Positions 10,880 through 22,880 of a stretch of DNA of 64,000 bases are shown piece by piece. The notes beneath the pieces are model-generated. The model had not been told where the DNA came from, made no database searches, and saw only the letters and a list, made by a program, of their open reading frames with translations. A program made the position numbers and the translations under genes. Position 1 is the first letter of the stretch. The number at the start of each line of letters is the position of its first letter. This stretch comes from Welwitschia mirabilis (Eukaryota > Gnetophyta > Gnetopsida > Welwitschiales), in the NCBI GenBank assembly GCA_051453625.1, contig JBOZIK010000001.1, positions 50,400,290 through 50,464,289 of the forward strand. The letters are read 5' to 3'.

Positions 10880-11715
10880 TATGTTCTATTGTTGCATACT
10901 CTGTAAGCTTTACTGACGAGTATCTTAGAAAAATTCTTCATTAACTTTTAAATCAAATTTTATTAAATTATTTCTTTAATTTACAATAAATCATTTTAAA
11001 CTAAAGATATGAAAGTACTTAACAAAAGGTTTTCTACTTGACTGTCACTTATATGAGGCTTTAGAAGTGGAACTTCTTACTAGAACTCTATTGGAAACAT
11101 AACATTCTATATTGATTACTTCTATCCAAAAATAATATAATACTTTTTATCATGCATTATTATTCTAGCTATGTCATTTAGAACCCTGTTCTTTCTTTTA
11201 GCTACTCCATTTTTGTTGTGGTATTCTTGGAGGTAAGAATTAATGTAAAATACCAAATTGTTTACAAAATTCTCTAAACTTTTGATTTTTTAACTTAGTG
11301 CCATTGTCACTTCTTATTATTTTAATTCTATATCCCTGTTGATTTTACAACCTAATGAACAACTTGAAAAAATCATTAAAAGCCTCATCCTTATGTGCAA
11401 GGAAGGCTACCCATGTAAAATGTAAAACACCATTTACAATTGTTAAATAATATCTTGTCTTGTCTAAAATTTCTGTAGATGAAGCACTAACAACATCTAC
11501 ATGTAAGATACCTAACAAACAATTAATATAGATAATATTTTTCTTATCAAATTTTACTTTTATTAGTTTCCCTTTCTGATAAGCTTCATAGATTTAATCA
11601 TCAATGATTTTAAACTTAAAAAATCCTCTTATCAATTACTTTATGGATAAGATTTTAAGAAGATCTTTGTTTACACGACCAAGATTCCTATGCCATAGAT
11701 CTTCTTCATCTCTTT
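10880..11715 (-). pseudogene. Copia-2 integrase remnant
   Basis: On the minus strand the pre-integrase block reads DLWHRNLGRVN (near 11,670-11,705), followed by YQKGKL where the usual first cysteine is mutated to tyrosine. The core shows VNGVLHFTWVAFL (near 11,405-11,440), IIRSDNGTKLKN (near 11,285-11,320) and PRIPQQKW (near 11,205-11,230). These match the copia integrase order. Stops are frequent. It lies directly downstream of gag-protease, as expected for copia. Confidence 0.87.
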
Positions 11716-12925
11716 TGTTAAGAAAATATGCTTGGTTCCATCACTAAATATATATTACAAGGTGGTAATGTAAACATTTGATTTCTTTACTCTAGCAAAT
11801 AAGACTTTGACAGTATCTTGTTTTCTTATAACACAATCATTTTTTTGTAAAAGTAACAGAAAAATTTGCATCACAAAGTTAACTTACACTTAGAGATTAT
11901 GTTGCAAGTGCCAACACCTTTAATTGATGTTTTTTATTTTCTTATCAGATTACAACTTCCTTATCTTATTTCATCAAGATGGTAAAGCTAGTTTTGTCTT
12001 TAGTCACATGCCTTATGTAACTACTATCAACATATTATGTATTTTTATTTATTACCTTAAGTGATATTTAAGCTAAAAGTATTGTCTTGAATTTACGAAT
12101 CCATTTGTCTTGGTCTATCTTATACAAAACATTGTACGATTCTACTTTGCCTTTAGGCATTGTCAATGTAATACCTGTTGTTAGATTTCATTGGACATTT
12201 ATACTAATAATAACCTCTATTATGATAATAATAACAAATAATATTGTCTATGTACATAAGGCATTGATACCTTAGCTTATAGTTCCATTTGTTAAGTGAA
12301 AAGGTTAAAGAACTTGTTGTAGCCTCATTATGTTCCAATCCATTATTGTGATTTGAGTATATACACTGTCTAAACATAAGATTCAAGGTCTTCTTTTCTT
12401 GGATGCGTTTCTCATTGATATTCTTTGAATTTGATAATTCTTTTCTAATACACTTCATTTTACATGTTAGTTTACTAATCTTAGCTTTAAGAGTTGAGTC
12501 TAAAGATAATTTATTGCTAACATTCTTCTCTTATTCATAAGCTTCTTCATGAACATTAAGTAACATTTTCATTTTAATACATAACTTTTCTCTCTTAATG
12601 CATTTAGATCATACTTTTTTTAAAGATCCAAACCTGTGTTATCTTTGCTATGTATTTTATCTTCTTATCCTATTTTATCTTTTTCTTATTGAGAATATGC
12701 AATGGCCATAAGAGCAAGATAAGTTTCTTTTTTAGAAACATATTTCTTTGTTGTAGTTTTTGTAGATCTTTCTTCTTCATTTTTCCAACCTTAAAACTCA
12801 TAAGATTGGAAGAACATTTCCATCCTTATCTTCCAATAGGCACAGTTTGTCCATTTGAAGAGTAAAGATCAAATGGATGGCACCCTTTCCATTGTTCACT
12901 TATTGAAATTACTTCTTTCATGAGT
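11716..12925 (-). pseudogene. Copia-2 gag and protease remnant
   Basis: On the minus strand YVDSSYIRHVTKDK (near 11,985-12,035) corresponds to the copia protease block around the active-site DSG, here DSS. Upstream toward 12,900 lies low-complexity, basic gag-like sequence. A 12,204-12,458 open stretch is the longest piece. Gag is assigned by position (between primer site and protease) more than by sequence. The frame is interrupted throughout. Confidence 0.7.
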
Positions 12926-12941
12926 AACTACTGTGACACCA
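12926..12941 (-). other. Primer-binding site of Copia-2
   Basis: On the minus strand TGGTGTCACAGT lies immediately inside the right LTR. It resembles TGGTATCAGAGC, the complement of the initiator-methionine tRNA 3' end used by plant copia elements, with a few substitutions. Confidence 0.5.
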
Positions 12942-13391
12942 TTTGAGGATTAATGTGAACTTAAGGAAGAGGGCTAAATGAGTTTCACCTAATAAAAATT
13001 AAACTCAATAATAAAATAAATGTATAATAAAACACCTTACAAAGATAATGTGGTTCTCTAACTTAGATACACTCATACACAGAGGATAGCTTCTATTCAC
13101 ACCTATAGATACTTTCAACCTACAAGCAAATAGTGATTTTTTGATGCACTACTAACCTTATAACAAATGAGAGCCTCCTCTTAAGAAACTACTTCCTTCC
13201 CTTAAAGGAAATAATGGTTTTCTAGCTCATTAATAACCTTTATCATAAATAAATACTTACAAGATAATAATAATTGCACACCCTTATAAGAGTTGCCTTA
13301 TAAATTATTTGATATTCAAGAAATGAACTCTATAATAATTTTTAATAATAAGATAGTTTACGATAAATAATTAAAATGAATACAATAATGT
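12942..13391 (-). repeat. Copia-2 right (5') LTR, inner fragment
   Basis: It starts after the primer site and runs to the first base of Gypsy-1. Its last about 140 bases match 6,339-6,480 of the left LTR. The remainder of the LTR resumes at 38,545. The fragment 12,942-13,247 has no counterpart in the window, because the corresponding part of the left LTR lies off the left edge. Confidence 0.75.
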
Positions 13392-14622
13392 TGCACTGCC
13401 AAATTATATGTGTGTAATAGGGTATTTTGAGTAGTTTTGTAGGACATTAGATGGGTTTATGCTGAGTTTCGATGATAATGGAGAGATAAGGTAATTATCA
13501 TAAAAACATGAAATCTTCATTACATTTAATATAATTTGAATTAATTTATAATAATTCCTATTTGAAGTAACAATCCTATAATCAAAGAGGTTAATGTAAT
13601 AGAAGAAACATTTTACAAATATCCATCATCCACCTAATCATCCAGATGACTATATGAATGATAAAACTACTGAAGCTGAGGGGGATGCTTACTAAATTAA
13701 TTTGGTAGCTAATGTAGAATTCATATGATTTGGCATCGTCTCTTATAATTTCCGGATGATTAATAGGATAACACCTAAAATAAACACTTTACCAAACTTC
13801 ATCAAACTCTAGCCATGTGGCTTGCATCTTCTTGTGTGGTTGTTAGGATTGTTAGTATGTTGTTTATATTTTTTTATTTTGGAATTAATTTTGTAATAAA
13901 TACCTTATCCACCTTTGATTTCATTTTCATCTTCTTTGGCATCAAAAATTCTTGTGATAAGAGATCGTAGGAGGTTCATCCATTGTTATTGCAAGAAGAC
14001 ATATTATTTGGTGTTGGGCCATGTATCATTCATTTAGGTGCTACTATTTTGTAACATATATCTTAAATCCCTTTTAATCAAAACTTTATTTTTCTTTTCA
14101 TATCTTTTGGTTATGTACATCTTCCTTATAATTTATGTTATTTTTTCTTTCATAATAGCTCAATTAATAGTACAAATCATGAGGGCAATCTTTATTTAGG
14201 TTGACATTATTAGTTTAGGTGTCTTACAATTCATTTTCTAGATTAACTTTACATCATTTTCATATTCTATTCGATGTACCTAATAGCTTATGTTGTCTTA
14301 ATTTAGTAATAGCTTTTCTTAATTAATCTAAGTTATATAGGGTTAATCTTCATGATAGGTTAATTTAATAGATATAAGCTGCATTTAGTATATAACTTGC
14401 ATCTTATTTGCATAGTGTGTTCATTTGCATCATTGTCCTACTTTAAGGTTATATAATTGTTTTATTTTAAAATTAATTCTCTTAATTCTTGCCTATTCCT
14501 TCAATGGGATTATGACATTTGGATCACTTCCATCTATACTAGTGTATTTTGTTATGCAAAATCTATATATAATTCTGATTTATTAGATTTATTTGAGAAC
14601 ATAAAATTTTCACAAATATACA
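13392..14622 (+). repeat. Gypsy-1 LTR A (5' LTR)
   Basis: It starts TGCACTGCCAAATT and ends ACAAATATACA. It aligns along its whole length with 37,274-38,541 and along its first half with 35,042-35,679. Shared landmarks are a CATCATCCACCTAATCATCC-like block, GATGCTTACTA, and CATCTTCTTTGGCA. About 1.23 kb long. A tRNA-complementary site follows 11 bases later, which fixes it as the 5' LTR. Confidence 0.82.
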
Positions 14623-14633
14623 TTGAAAAATCT

Positions 14634-14651
14634 TAGTGCCATTGCTAGGAA
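14634..14651 (+). other. Gypsy-1 primer-binding site, aspartate-tRNA type
   Basis: TAGTGCCATTGCTAGGAA matches TGGCGCCGTTGCCGGGGA, the Asp-tRNA primer site typical of Athila-like elements. Every difference is a C-to-T or G-to-A transition, as expected from decay of methylated cytosines. Confidence 0.7.
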
Positions 14652-15289
14652 AGACTACTTGGAGTTCAAGGATCGTTGTTACTTAAGTAAATGCTTTGGA
14701 TTTTAGTTCAGGTATTTGTCTATAGTAGTATTGTATTCTTATAATAGAAACACAGGTTTTTCTTTCCACATTTTTCATTTTCCATTCCAAAATAAATGCC
14801 CTATCATCCCCTAGTCATCCAAATAAATCATAATTATAATGGCCTATGTAACTTAGGGTTTTTTATTTTCTTAAGAACTATGATTTTTTTCATCACCCTC
14901 TCTATCACCTAGATGACTTATGGGATGATCATTTATTTCTGTTTTGTATTATTTCATGATTCTATCTTTTTGCATTTTTTCTTTTTGGTTTTTTTATTTC
15001 TTCTATGATCTAGGTGCATCATTTAGATGACCACTAAGATGATACTTATGGCAATAGGACTGAGCATCCTGGGATATGGTAAATTCTAGTAAAAAATAAA
15101 ATATTAAAGAAAGTAGTTGTTAATCAAAGAAAACATCAAAGGAGATTTAATTAATTATGAACTTAACCCAGTTTTGCACACTCAGGTATGTAAAATATTT
15201 TAAGAATTGAACAAGAAGATTTCCTTACATTTATTATTTTTAAATCTGATTTTTCAAAAGAAAATTTTTCAAAATATAGTTTAGAAGAA

Positions 15290-17073
15290 AATTATTTTAT
15301 TACAATGTTGAATTCATCACAAAAAATAATTAGGTTTCTTCACCTAATCTTCCTATTATGATTAAAACCTCTAGTACTCCCATAAATCCAAATGCTAATG
15401 TCATCCTTAAAGAACTAAATGTAAATAAGAAACATGAAATTCAAACCCTTGTTAATCTCCTCCTAGTGATGCTATTGACTTAAGAAATTTAAATGCTTAT
15501 TCTATTTTTAATGGAAAAAATGATGAAGATCTCCTCCAACATATAACCAACATTGAACAATTAGTGCTTACTTCTAGAAATAGTTAAAAAACAAATTAAT
15601 GATCATACATACATAGTTATTTTTCCCATCATTTTAAAAGCAAAATCTAAACTATGATTAAGAACTATCACACAAAAGTTTAAAAACATAAAATCAAGTT
15701 AAAAAGCATTTTTAAGAAGACTTATAAGTGAAACAATCATAAGAAAACGAAAGAAAGAAGTAATAAATTTCGAATCAAAACCTAATAAAGATTATGCCTT
15801 CACCTATACAATTTTTTATTGTCATAAATTCTAACCATATAGATTCTTTTAGTCAAAAGAAATTAGTAGATTATTTCAATAATGAACTTAATATCCAAAC
15901 CAAACACCTTGTAAATTTTTTATGTGGAAGAAATTTGATGAATCTCACATTAGAAAATGCATGAAAATTATTGGAAGAAATCATAGAAATAAGTTAAATG
16001 TGGCCTATGCTAATATATAAATAAAATCTTACAGTAGGTTAAATCATAAAAATCCTAAATAAGTAAAATAAGAAAAGAAGGAAGTAATAATAGAGAAAAA
16101 ACCAATGAATGTTATTAAGGATTTCACAACAGTACTAGAAAAATATACTCAAATAATCTTAGATGCAAAGATGGTAATTGAATAAAGTGTGGTTGTGGTC
16201 GCAACTTATGATTTGTGTGAAGACAACTATCATGTAACAAAAGAATGTTTCTTATTATCTACTTATAAAGAAAAGATTTATGAAGAGTGTGTGCATTCAA
16301 CCAAAAGTCTTCAAATTTTAGAATAGAAAATAAAAACCAAAATTAAAATCAAAATCAATTTCAACTTAGATGAATGAACAACCAAATTTTTAATCTTTTA
16401 AGAATAAGTTTAAGAACTTTCAAGAAAATCATCTAAATTTTTAACTTAGAAATAGATTTAAGAATTCTAACTTTTAAATAAATAATTAAAACTTCTGATT
16501 AAGTAATTCAAATTATCAAAAAAGCACATCAAATTCACAAAATTAAAATGATCCACTTAGAAATTCTATTAATGAGTTAAGAAAATCTCAAGAGATAATA
16601 ATATCAAACATTGAAAATCTTCTTAACATTCTTCAACAAACTATGCTTACTAATCAAATACCACAAAGATCACTTATAATACAACCTTTACCAAATCCTA
16701 ATAAAGTAAGAAAATATTGTAAAGTTGTGACAAGAAGTAGAAATAATACAATACCTCTAATCCATGAGGCTTCAACTTCTCAATGTAATAAAAATGATGA
16801 AGAAAAAAAGAATATTGAAATCTTAGAAAATCATACTTTCCCTTCTTCTTTAAATGATAATAAAAAGAATTCTTCTCAAGATAAGGGTAAGAAACTTGCT
16901 GCCCCTTGGATTGACAGATTAAATACCAATCCTACTTTTGATAAGCATCTTAAAGCCTTAATGCAAAATGTGAGCATAAATCTACCATTTTGTAAACTTT
17001 TGCAAGGAAATCCTAAATATTCTAAGTTATAGAAAGATCTAATTAGGAGGAAACAAAAATGAACTATACCTAG
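15290..17073 (+). pseudogene. Gypsy-1 gag remnant
   Basis: A zinc-knuckle-like block DLCEDNYHVTKEC (near 16,210-16,250) fits the CX2CX4HX4C pattern with the first cysteine changed to tyrosine. Downstream, the open stretch 16,643-17,032 carries the Athila/Tat gag C-terminal region, with PWIDRLNTNPTFDKHL and INLPFCKLLQGNPKYSKL, then KDLIRRKQK. Upstream NGKNDEDLLQHITNIEQL (near 15,510-15,570) resembles the gag N-terminal half. Stops and frameshifts abound. The frame ends where the Gypsy-2 LTR begins. Confidence 0.75.
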
Positions 17074-17985
17074 TGATGGATGGATTATATGATAAAATAA
17101 GTGTAGAAAGTATTACAAAATAATATCAAAAACTATAAAATAATGCTCCAAAAATGTAAAAACTATGCTACTAGTAACCTAAAATAAGAAGACATCATTA
17201 AAAAAAAAAAAAATACAGCGAAGGCTTACCAAAGAACTAGTTAGTACTATCAATGACTGCTTAGCATAGTGGTAAAGTCACAGATACATGGATCTAGAAG
17301 TCAAAAGTTTAAACCCTAACAATGGTGGAAAATACAAATGTAATAGATTTTCCAAGCTCAAGTACCACTAGGAATTTATGTGGCATAAAATTACCTACCC
17401 ACTATTAGTGAGAAATACAAATGGAATAGATTCCATAAGCCTAAGTGCCACTAGGAATTTATGTAATTGAAAATTACCTACCTGCTATCTCTTTACAAAA
17501 AAAATCTAAAAAAACTAGTTAAGACTTAACCATTTAGTTCAAACTTTATTATCACAATAGTCTTGTAATGAAGTTACTTGAACTAGTTAGGTTATTTATT
17601 GAAACTTAGTTACTATGTACATATATTACACTAAGGGAAAAATAATGAAAGAAATAAAACATAACACAGGTTAAATAAGCTACTAAGTAATTCTTATTTC
17701 TAAGTACTAGAATTATTCTAGTTCATGTTCATCTACACAAACATGAGTAAGGCAGAAGTAATATTACTTTTTCAAGTAATAAAGTATGCACATAATAATA
17801 CTCAAATGCTTTTCAGCTTTATATTGAAATACCAATTGTTACATAAATATGAGCTAACAACTATGTTCTCCTTTGGAGGTAATACTATGGAGTATGGAAA
17901 AACGTTATTGACACCCTTATAGGCTAGTTGTAGTTCCCTAGCTTGACCTTCTTCTTTTGTTTATTCCTAGAACCTTTTTTTCAAA
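17074..17985 (-). repeat. Gypsy-2 left (3') LTR, split by a SINE
   Basis: Without the SINE it is about 635 bases. It matches 29,876-30,470 from TGATGG to a TAGAACCTTTT block, after which the two copies diverge. The same LTR family appears at 43,001-43,600. The right-hand copy lacks the SINE and has a small deletion around 30,300. The exact inner boundary is uncertain by about 20 bases. Confidence 0.78.
17244..17512 (+). mobile_element. tRNA-derived SINE with 9-bp target duplication
   Basis: AACTAGTTA occurs at 17,235-17,243 and again at 17,513-17,521. The sister LTR at about 30,030 has one copy only and no insert, a perfect empty site. The head contains an A-box TAGCATAGTGG (17,262-17,272) and a B-box-like GTTTAAACC (17,307-17,315), a decayed GTTCGAACC. 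The body contains a tandem pair of about 80-bp units (starting near 17,329 and 17,410), each with CCACTAGGAATTTATGT and ending AAATTACCTACC. The 3' end is A-rich. This is RNA polymerase III-type non-autonomous retroposon structure. Confidence 0.85.
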
Positions 17986-18429
17986 AAGATCATACCAAGT
18001 TCTTATACCCTTACTAGTTGTTTGGTTTCTATTATTTGCTCTAGGTATATGATTGGGGTTGTTATGCCGACTCATTACCTCAACCTTTTCTCTTATCTTT
18101 ATGTCACTTGGCATCTTGCACCTGAAATGCAATAATGAAGTATATGCATACTAACTTACTAACATACTAGCTAACTAACCTATTGATTACTAAGCATAAA
18201 GATAGATAAAAACATTTATTTTCTAATAAAATATATAACTAAAATAATGAAAAACACTTCATCAATAAGTAATATTTATATAAAATTCATCCTCATGAGT
18301 TCCCCCAATCTCAAATTTTTGATATCCCTTAATAAAAAAAGTAATTACAAAGAGAGAAATGGAAAACCTTATTATTTTTCTTTCATTCTTTTGAAAATGA
18401 AAGGGCACTTTTCACTTGATTATGACTCT
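17986..18429 (-). other. Gypsy-2 3' untranslated region
   Basis: AT-rich sequence between the extra reading frame and the left LTR. It is colinear with 43,600-44,090 in Gypsy-3. No gene seen. Confidence 0.5.
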
Positions 18430-20910
18430 TTCTTTTGTCTAATCAGTTGAGTAGATTGTCTTATCTTTCTAAAGCCTTTAATATTTTTTGTTATTCCTTT
18501 TGAAGAGTAGGATCATTTAAATCTATGATCTCTATTTCTACCTACTCTAGAGCTACTTTTTTGCCTTGGCCCCTACCTTATGAAGGAGCTCTTAGCTTAG
18601 TTGGTTTTTGTCTCTTTCTTTTTAAGGTTGAAGGAGCTTTTGTTTTAATACTTTAGGGTACATGTTTTAATTCTGAAGTTCCCTCAACTTGTGTTCTTGA
18701 TCTTTAGGTTTATCCTAGAGGAACTAGATACATCTCAGATAAATCTTTGTTCTTTACTTTTGGAAAAAATATCTACAAATATACCTGTTAGCACAGTAAT
18801 GTTCTAAAGAATTAGGTCTGTAAAAGAACATAACTACTAAAAATTCTAAAAGGATACAATAAAAACTTTGGTTTTTGATTCACACTCTTCCAAAATCTTG
18901 TAAATTTTTTTGGTATCATTTAAAAAAATTTTAAGTTCTCTTATGGAAACTTACATTTCCTTTTGAATAATTTTAGTTTGCAATGCTTTAATATCTCTTT
19001 TAAAATTATCAAAAATGTGCATCAACTTTGACCATCCTCCAAAAGTCTTTTAAATAATGCTCTCTAAATTTTCTTGATATCTGTTAATAAAATTATGTAA
19101 CTTTTTAGGGTAATAGTTAAGGTTGTATGATAGAATCAATTCTTCATGTCTAAATCCAATTTGCTTACTCAACTTTACTTTCATAAGAAAATCTTATAAA
19201 GTAATCTCATGTTCTCTTTTTCCAAATTCTAAATGATGAGTTGGGTAGAATTAGGTTTTATTAATTTAAAATCCTTCTTTAACTCTACATAAAATTCTTT
19301 TAGAGTATCAATAATACTCAACTTAATTTTATCTTCCATCTCATAAGACAGAGTTAAAGAAGTTAAAGAGGAACCTTGGATTGAACTTACTGCTCCTCTG
19401 ATTTCTTCCTTTATTTCTAAAGAAAATTGTTTTATTGAAGAATCAAGTGGATTCCAACTGGAAGAGGTTTCTTTATCCATTTTATTCTTGATAGCCTTAT
19501 TTTCTTCTACTAATTAGTTCATGGCTCTCTTATTTATCCCCAGAAGGGGTTGATAGTATCCTAAAAGAATTTTAATATTCAAGTCATTTTTGTCTGTACT
19601 CCTAGGCCTCTACATGAATTTTCATAAATTTCTCATTTATTCCCTATATGTATATATAAATTTTATTTGAAAATTTCTTATTCAGGGATATAGGCTCTTC
19701 ATTATGTATAACGGTAATAAATTTTTATTAATGCTCAATATATTTAAAATCATACTTTTTTCTTAAAGTTAAATTGTGTAATAGGGATACTAACATGTCT
19801 GATCTTTTTCTTGATAAATTTTTTAATTCTCTCCTATCTTTGGTAGCTGACTCAAGTTTTGTAATGCATTCATGAGCTCTATGTAATTTCCTATTTATTT
19901 TGTTAAAAGATTCATAGAGCTAAATATTTCCTTCTCAGCAGGTAATCTCTCAACATAGTTGTTCATTATTCTTTTTCCCTTGATTTAATTTCTGTCTTAA
20001 GAATTCATTCTCAACTTTTAGATTACCAACCTAATCTTGTAATGCTAAAACTTCTTCTTTTCTACCTAGACAAGTTTAAATTTCATTTGTGACTAAATTC
20101 AAAGCACTATAGAGGCTATCAAATTTATCTTCCTTTAGTGCTTTTGAGAATTGGTTAGACTAAAATAGATGGGAAGGTATAAATTCTTTAAATGTAAGCT
20201 AGATCAAATCCTATGATAAGCTTTATAAGGGTAGTAGTGAAGGCAAACTTTATGGAGCAGAAGAAGATTCCCCTAGGTCCAACTAGGTTGTCCTATGTTC
20301 TGGAGTTTTAGAAGACTTAACTCCTTAATTCTAAATAAACTTTAAATAAAAACTTTAATATAAGACTTATTTAGTTAAAATGTAACTTTAATTCAAACTT
20401 TATTTAATTTTGTAATATGCCTTACTAGTCCCATAATGATCCCTTCTATAATATTGACATTGATATAGTTCATCTTATCCTTTACTGCTATAATCATATA
20501 TAAACTAGGTAATGTAATAACCTTTTGTTTTTAAATAATGGGTACTCGATTACTAGACACAATTCTAAAAATAATGAAGAATTTCATCTCTATCTCTTTA
20601 TGGATTAGTATTCTTCCTTAGACTACCATCCATATTAGCAAACCCATACTTAGATTTGTATCTTCTTTTTTGCTAGTATCATTTATGGACTTCCCTTTGG
20701 GAGACAGGTGTAAAATTTCTCTTATGTCTTCTAGGGTAATTGTTATCCATTAGTTCCTCATAGTGGTTTCTTATAAAGTTTTGACATCATTAATTCTTAA
20801 ATTTTTTGTAAAATTCATATGTAGATTCTAAAGAAAAGCTATAATACAAGCTAACCCATTCGTACCACTCCATCTCAAGAAATCTATGTTTAAATTTTGT
20901 CAAGTTGAGG
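18430..20910 (-). pseudogene. Extra 3' reading frame of Gypsy-2: transposon-protein-like domain, coiled coil, basic tail
   Basis: Minus-strand coding-like sequence of about 800 codons with scattered stops lies between integrase and the 3' LTR. The N-terminal part (20,450-20,720) reads DIREILHLSPKGKS and KKEDTNLSMGLL. The middle (19,229-19,480 and around) is a Lys/Glu/Leu-rich, coiled-coil-like stretch (IKEEIRGAVSSI, SIIDTLKEFYVELKK). The C-terminal part has a Lys/Arg-rich tract near 18,545-18,650 and EIIDLNDPTLQKE near 18,500-18,535. The same order is kept in Gypsy-3 (44,090-46,570). Extra frames at this place are known in the Athila/Tat lineage; function unknown. Confidence 0.6.
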
Positions 20911-21879
20911 TCTAAAAGAATTTGAGAAAAATTCAATGTTGAAATGACACTGCACTCTATAAAAATTTTATACTAGAGTTGAAGTTAAACAAGGAAAAAC
21001 ATGTATAGAAGAGAAATCCTTACAACAAAGAATCTTCTTATTAAGTAAAAATTGCTTCCTAGGCATATTAAACATTATTTACTTGATGTAAAAGCATTGC
21101 ATGTATTAAATTTATTTAACTCTTCCCTCCTAAGTAAAGTTTAGGAGACTTTGAATGCTTAAAAGAGAGTATTAACTATACCTAAAATTTTCACTCTAAG
21201 ATATTTTGCCATTGTTGAGAAGCTCAAAAAAAAAAAAAAAACAACTAAACACAACAAATTAAAAACATAGGGTAAAAGAAGAAATTACCAACCTATTTCT
21301 CTCCTTAAATAGGCAAAAATCGTACTTACTATTATATTTGATTTACATGATTAAGCAGTAAATAAGAAAACTTACTATAAAAACAAAGATGAAAATATAA
21401 ATTTTTGTATTTTACTGATGTTGAGAAGATTTAAATGAAGATTTGATAAGGTAAAAATTTAAAAATTTCACTAAGTTAGAGCTGACATCATGGATGTTGA
21501 CATGGTTGACATAATGTGGAGTTAACATTATAAAGGGGATTGTCAAGAATGGAGAGGGGTTATCAAGAATGACTTTAAGTGGAATGATGAGGTAATTAGA
21601 AGGCATATTTAACTAGTGATTACTCTCCACAGCACAAGATTCGATGAGGGTCATTACGGACTCATGAGTTCTTAACAAGGGCTATCAAATCCATTATGGA
21701 GAGGATTAAAAGAGTTTAAATGTAGTCATCGAGAACACATGAGTTCTTAACAAGGTCCTTCAAATTCTTAATATTGTCATAATAAAGGTAAGAGTAAATG
21801 AATAAGTAGAGTCCCATGTCAGAGTTATAGAGAGAAGTTAAGGGGGTTGTTAAAAATGAGATCTTCCTCTTCCAAAAGA
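20911..21879 (-). other. Gypsy-2 internal non-coding region with A-tract
   Basis: AT-rich sequence including an A-run near 21,226-21,241. A matching A-run occurs at the homologous place in Gypsy-3 (near 46,911-46,925). A minus-strand open stretch at 21,412-21,606 has no counterpart I could recognise. Confidence 0.4.
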
Positions 21880-22600
21880 TAAGTTTAAAGGATTAAGATT
21901 AGCTTAAAATCTAGTTCAAAGATTTGGATTTGAGCTAGGGTGAATTAACTTCTAGAACTTGTGTGCTAAGTATCAGGCTTAAAATCTAATTTGAAGTTTC
22001 AACTTTGGATTAGTATTAGTTGATTAGGCATTTCTTTTCTTTTAATCATAAGATAAAGAAATACATGGATTAGCTCAAAATCTAATTTAAAGTTCTAAAT
22101 TTGAGTTCATATCAGTCAATTGCATAACACTTATTTGAATGTAGGTTTTCAAAGAAAAGAAGATGAATAATTAGGCATGACATATGACTCACATTTTTTA
22201 CTTTAAGTTAGTATCAACTAAAAAAATAAAGTTTTGAATGGCTGATCTAAAATCTAATCTAAAGTTTTGGCCTTGGATTTGTGTCAATCAGCTAAGTGAT
22301 CTTCCTTTTTTTTAATTAATTTTAAGATTTAATTTATGATAGAATTTTGCTGAAGAAAAACATTAGTAACTTCTCTTTCTTAACCCTCCTTAAAGAAAAA
22401 ATAAAATAAAATCTTTTTTAAGTTACTGGATATGGCCCAAAAATTTTCTTTTAATTAAAAAGAATTTGTAGATTTGATGATGCAATTTATAATAGCAAGA
22501 TTTAAGGGTTCCTGTAGTAGCATATAGCTTAGAAAATTCAAACTGATTATAAATCAATCTAAAGTCTTAACTTTAGATTGAATCTTACTTAGTTTGGAAT
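21880..22600. repeat. Hairpin-forming dispersed repeats in Gypsy-2
   Basis: At least five degenerate units of the type (A)TCTAA.TCAAAGTTT..ACTTTGAGCTAGT, spaced 60-300 bases apart (near 21,900, 21,980, 22,080, 22,250 and 22,556). Each contains an inverted repeat around a 4-6 base loop. The best is at 22,556-22,579, with perfect 10-base arms AATCTAAAGT and ACTTTAGATT around CTTA. The same repeats occur in Gypsy-3 at 47,540-47,880. Confidence 0.65.
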
Positions 22601-22880
22601 CCTTTGATTCCAGATCTACTTAAAGATTGATGCTAACTGTTGTCATACTTCAGCTATTTGATAAAATAGGTATTTCACTTTTATTTAATCTTTTACTTTA
22701 AAATCAAACATGTGTATACTAAATAACTTAATTGAATTATACTTCTCAAACATGAGGATAAGATTTATGCTATAAATTATATTTCTTTCATGATGATCAT
22801 TCATCACTTTCCACTTGAGCTTAAGAATTTTTTTACTTAGTTACCTTCCACTTTTTGTTCTTGCTTCTTCCTTAATATCC

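Larger units (their letters stand above)
6339..13391 (-). mobile_element. Copia-2: minus-strand Ty1/copia element, left and central part
   Basis: On the minus strand, from right to left, the order is LTR (12,942-13,391, continued at 38,545-39,501), primer site, gag-protease, integrase, RT-RNase H, polypurine tract and LTR. Copia-1 interrupts the left LTR and Gypsy-1 interrupts the right LTR. The summed right LTR is about 1.4 kb. The left LTR would reach the same size if about 300 bases lie beyond the left window edge. Agreement of both lengths supports the reconstruction. Confidence 0.8.

Noticed and set aside
17262-17315. Possible functional tRNA gene
   Set aside because: A and B boxes are present but the surrounding sequence does not fold as a tRNA, and the unit is an insertion with target duplication and an A-rich tail, which fits a SINE.
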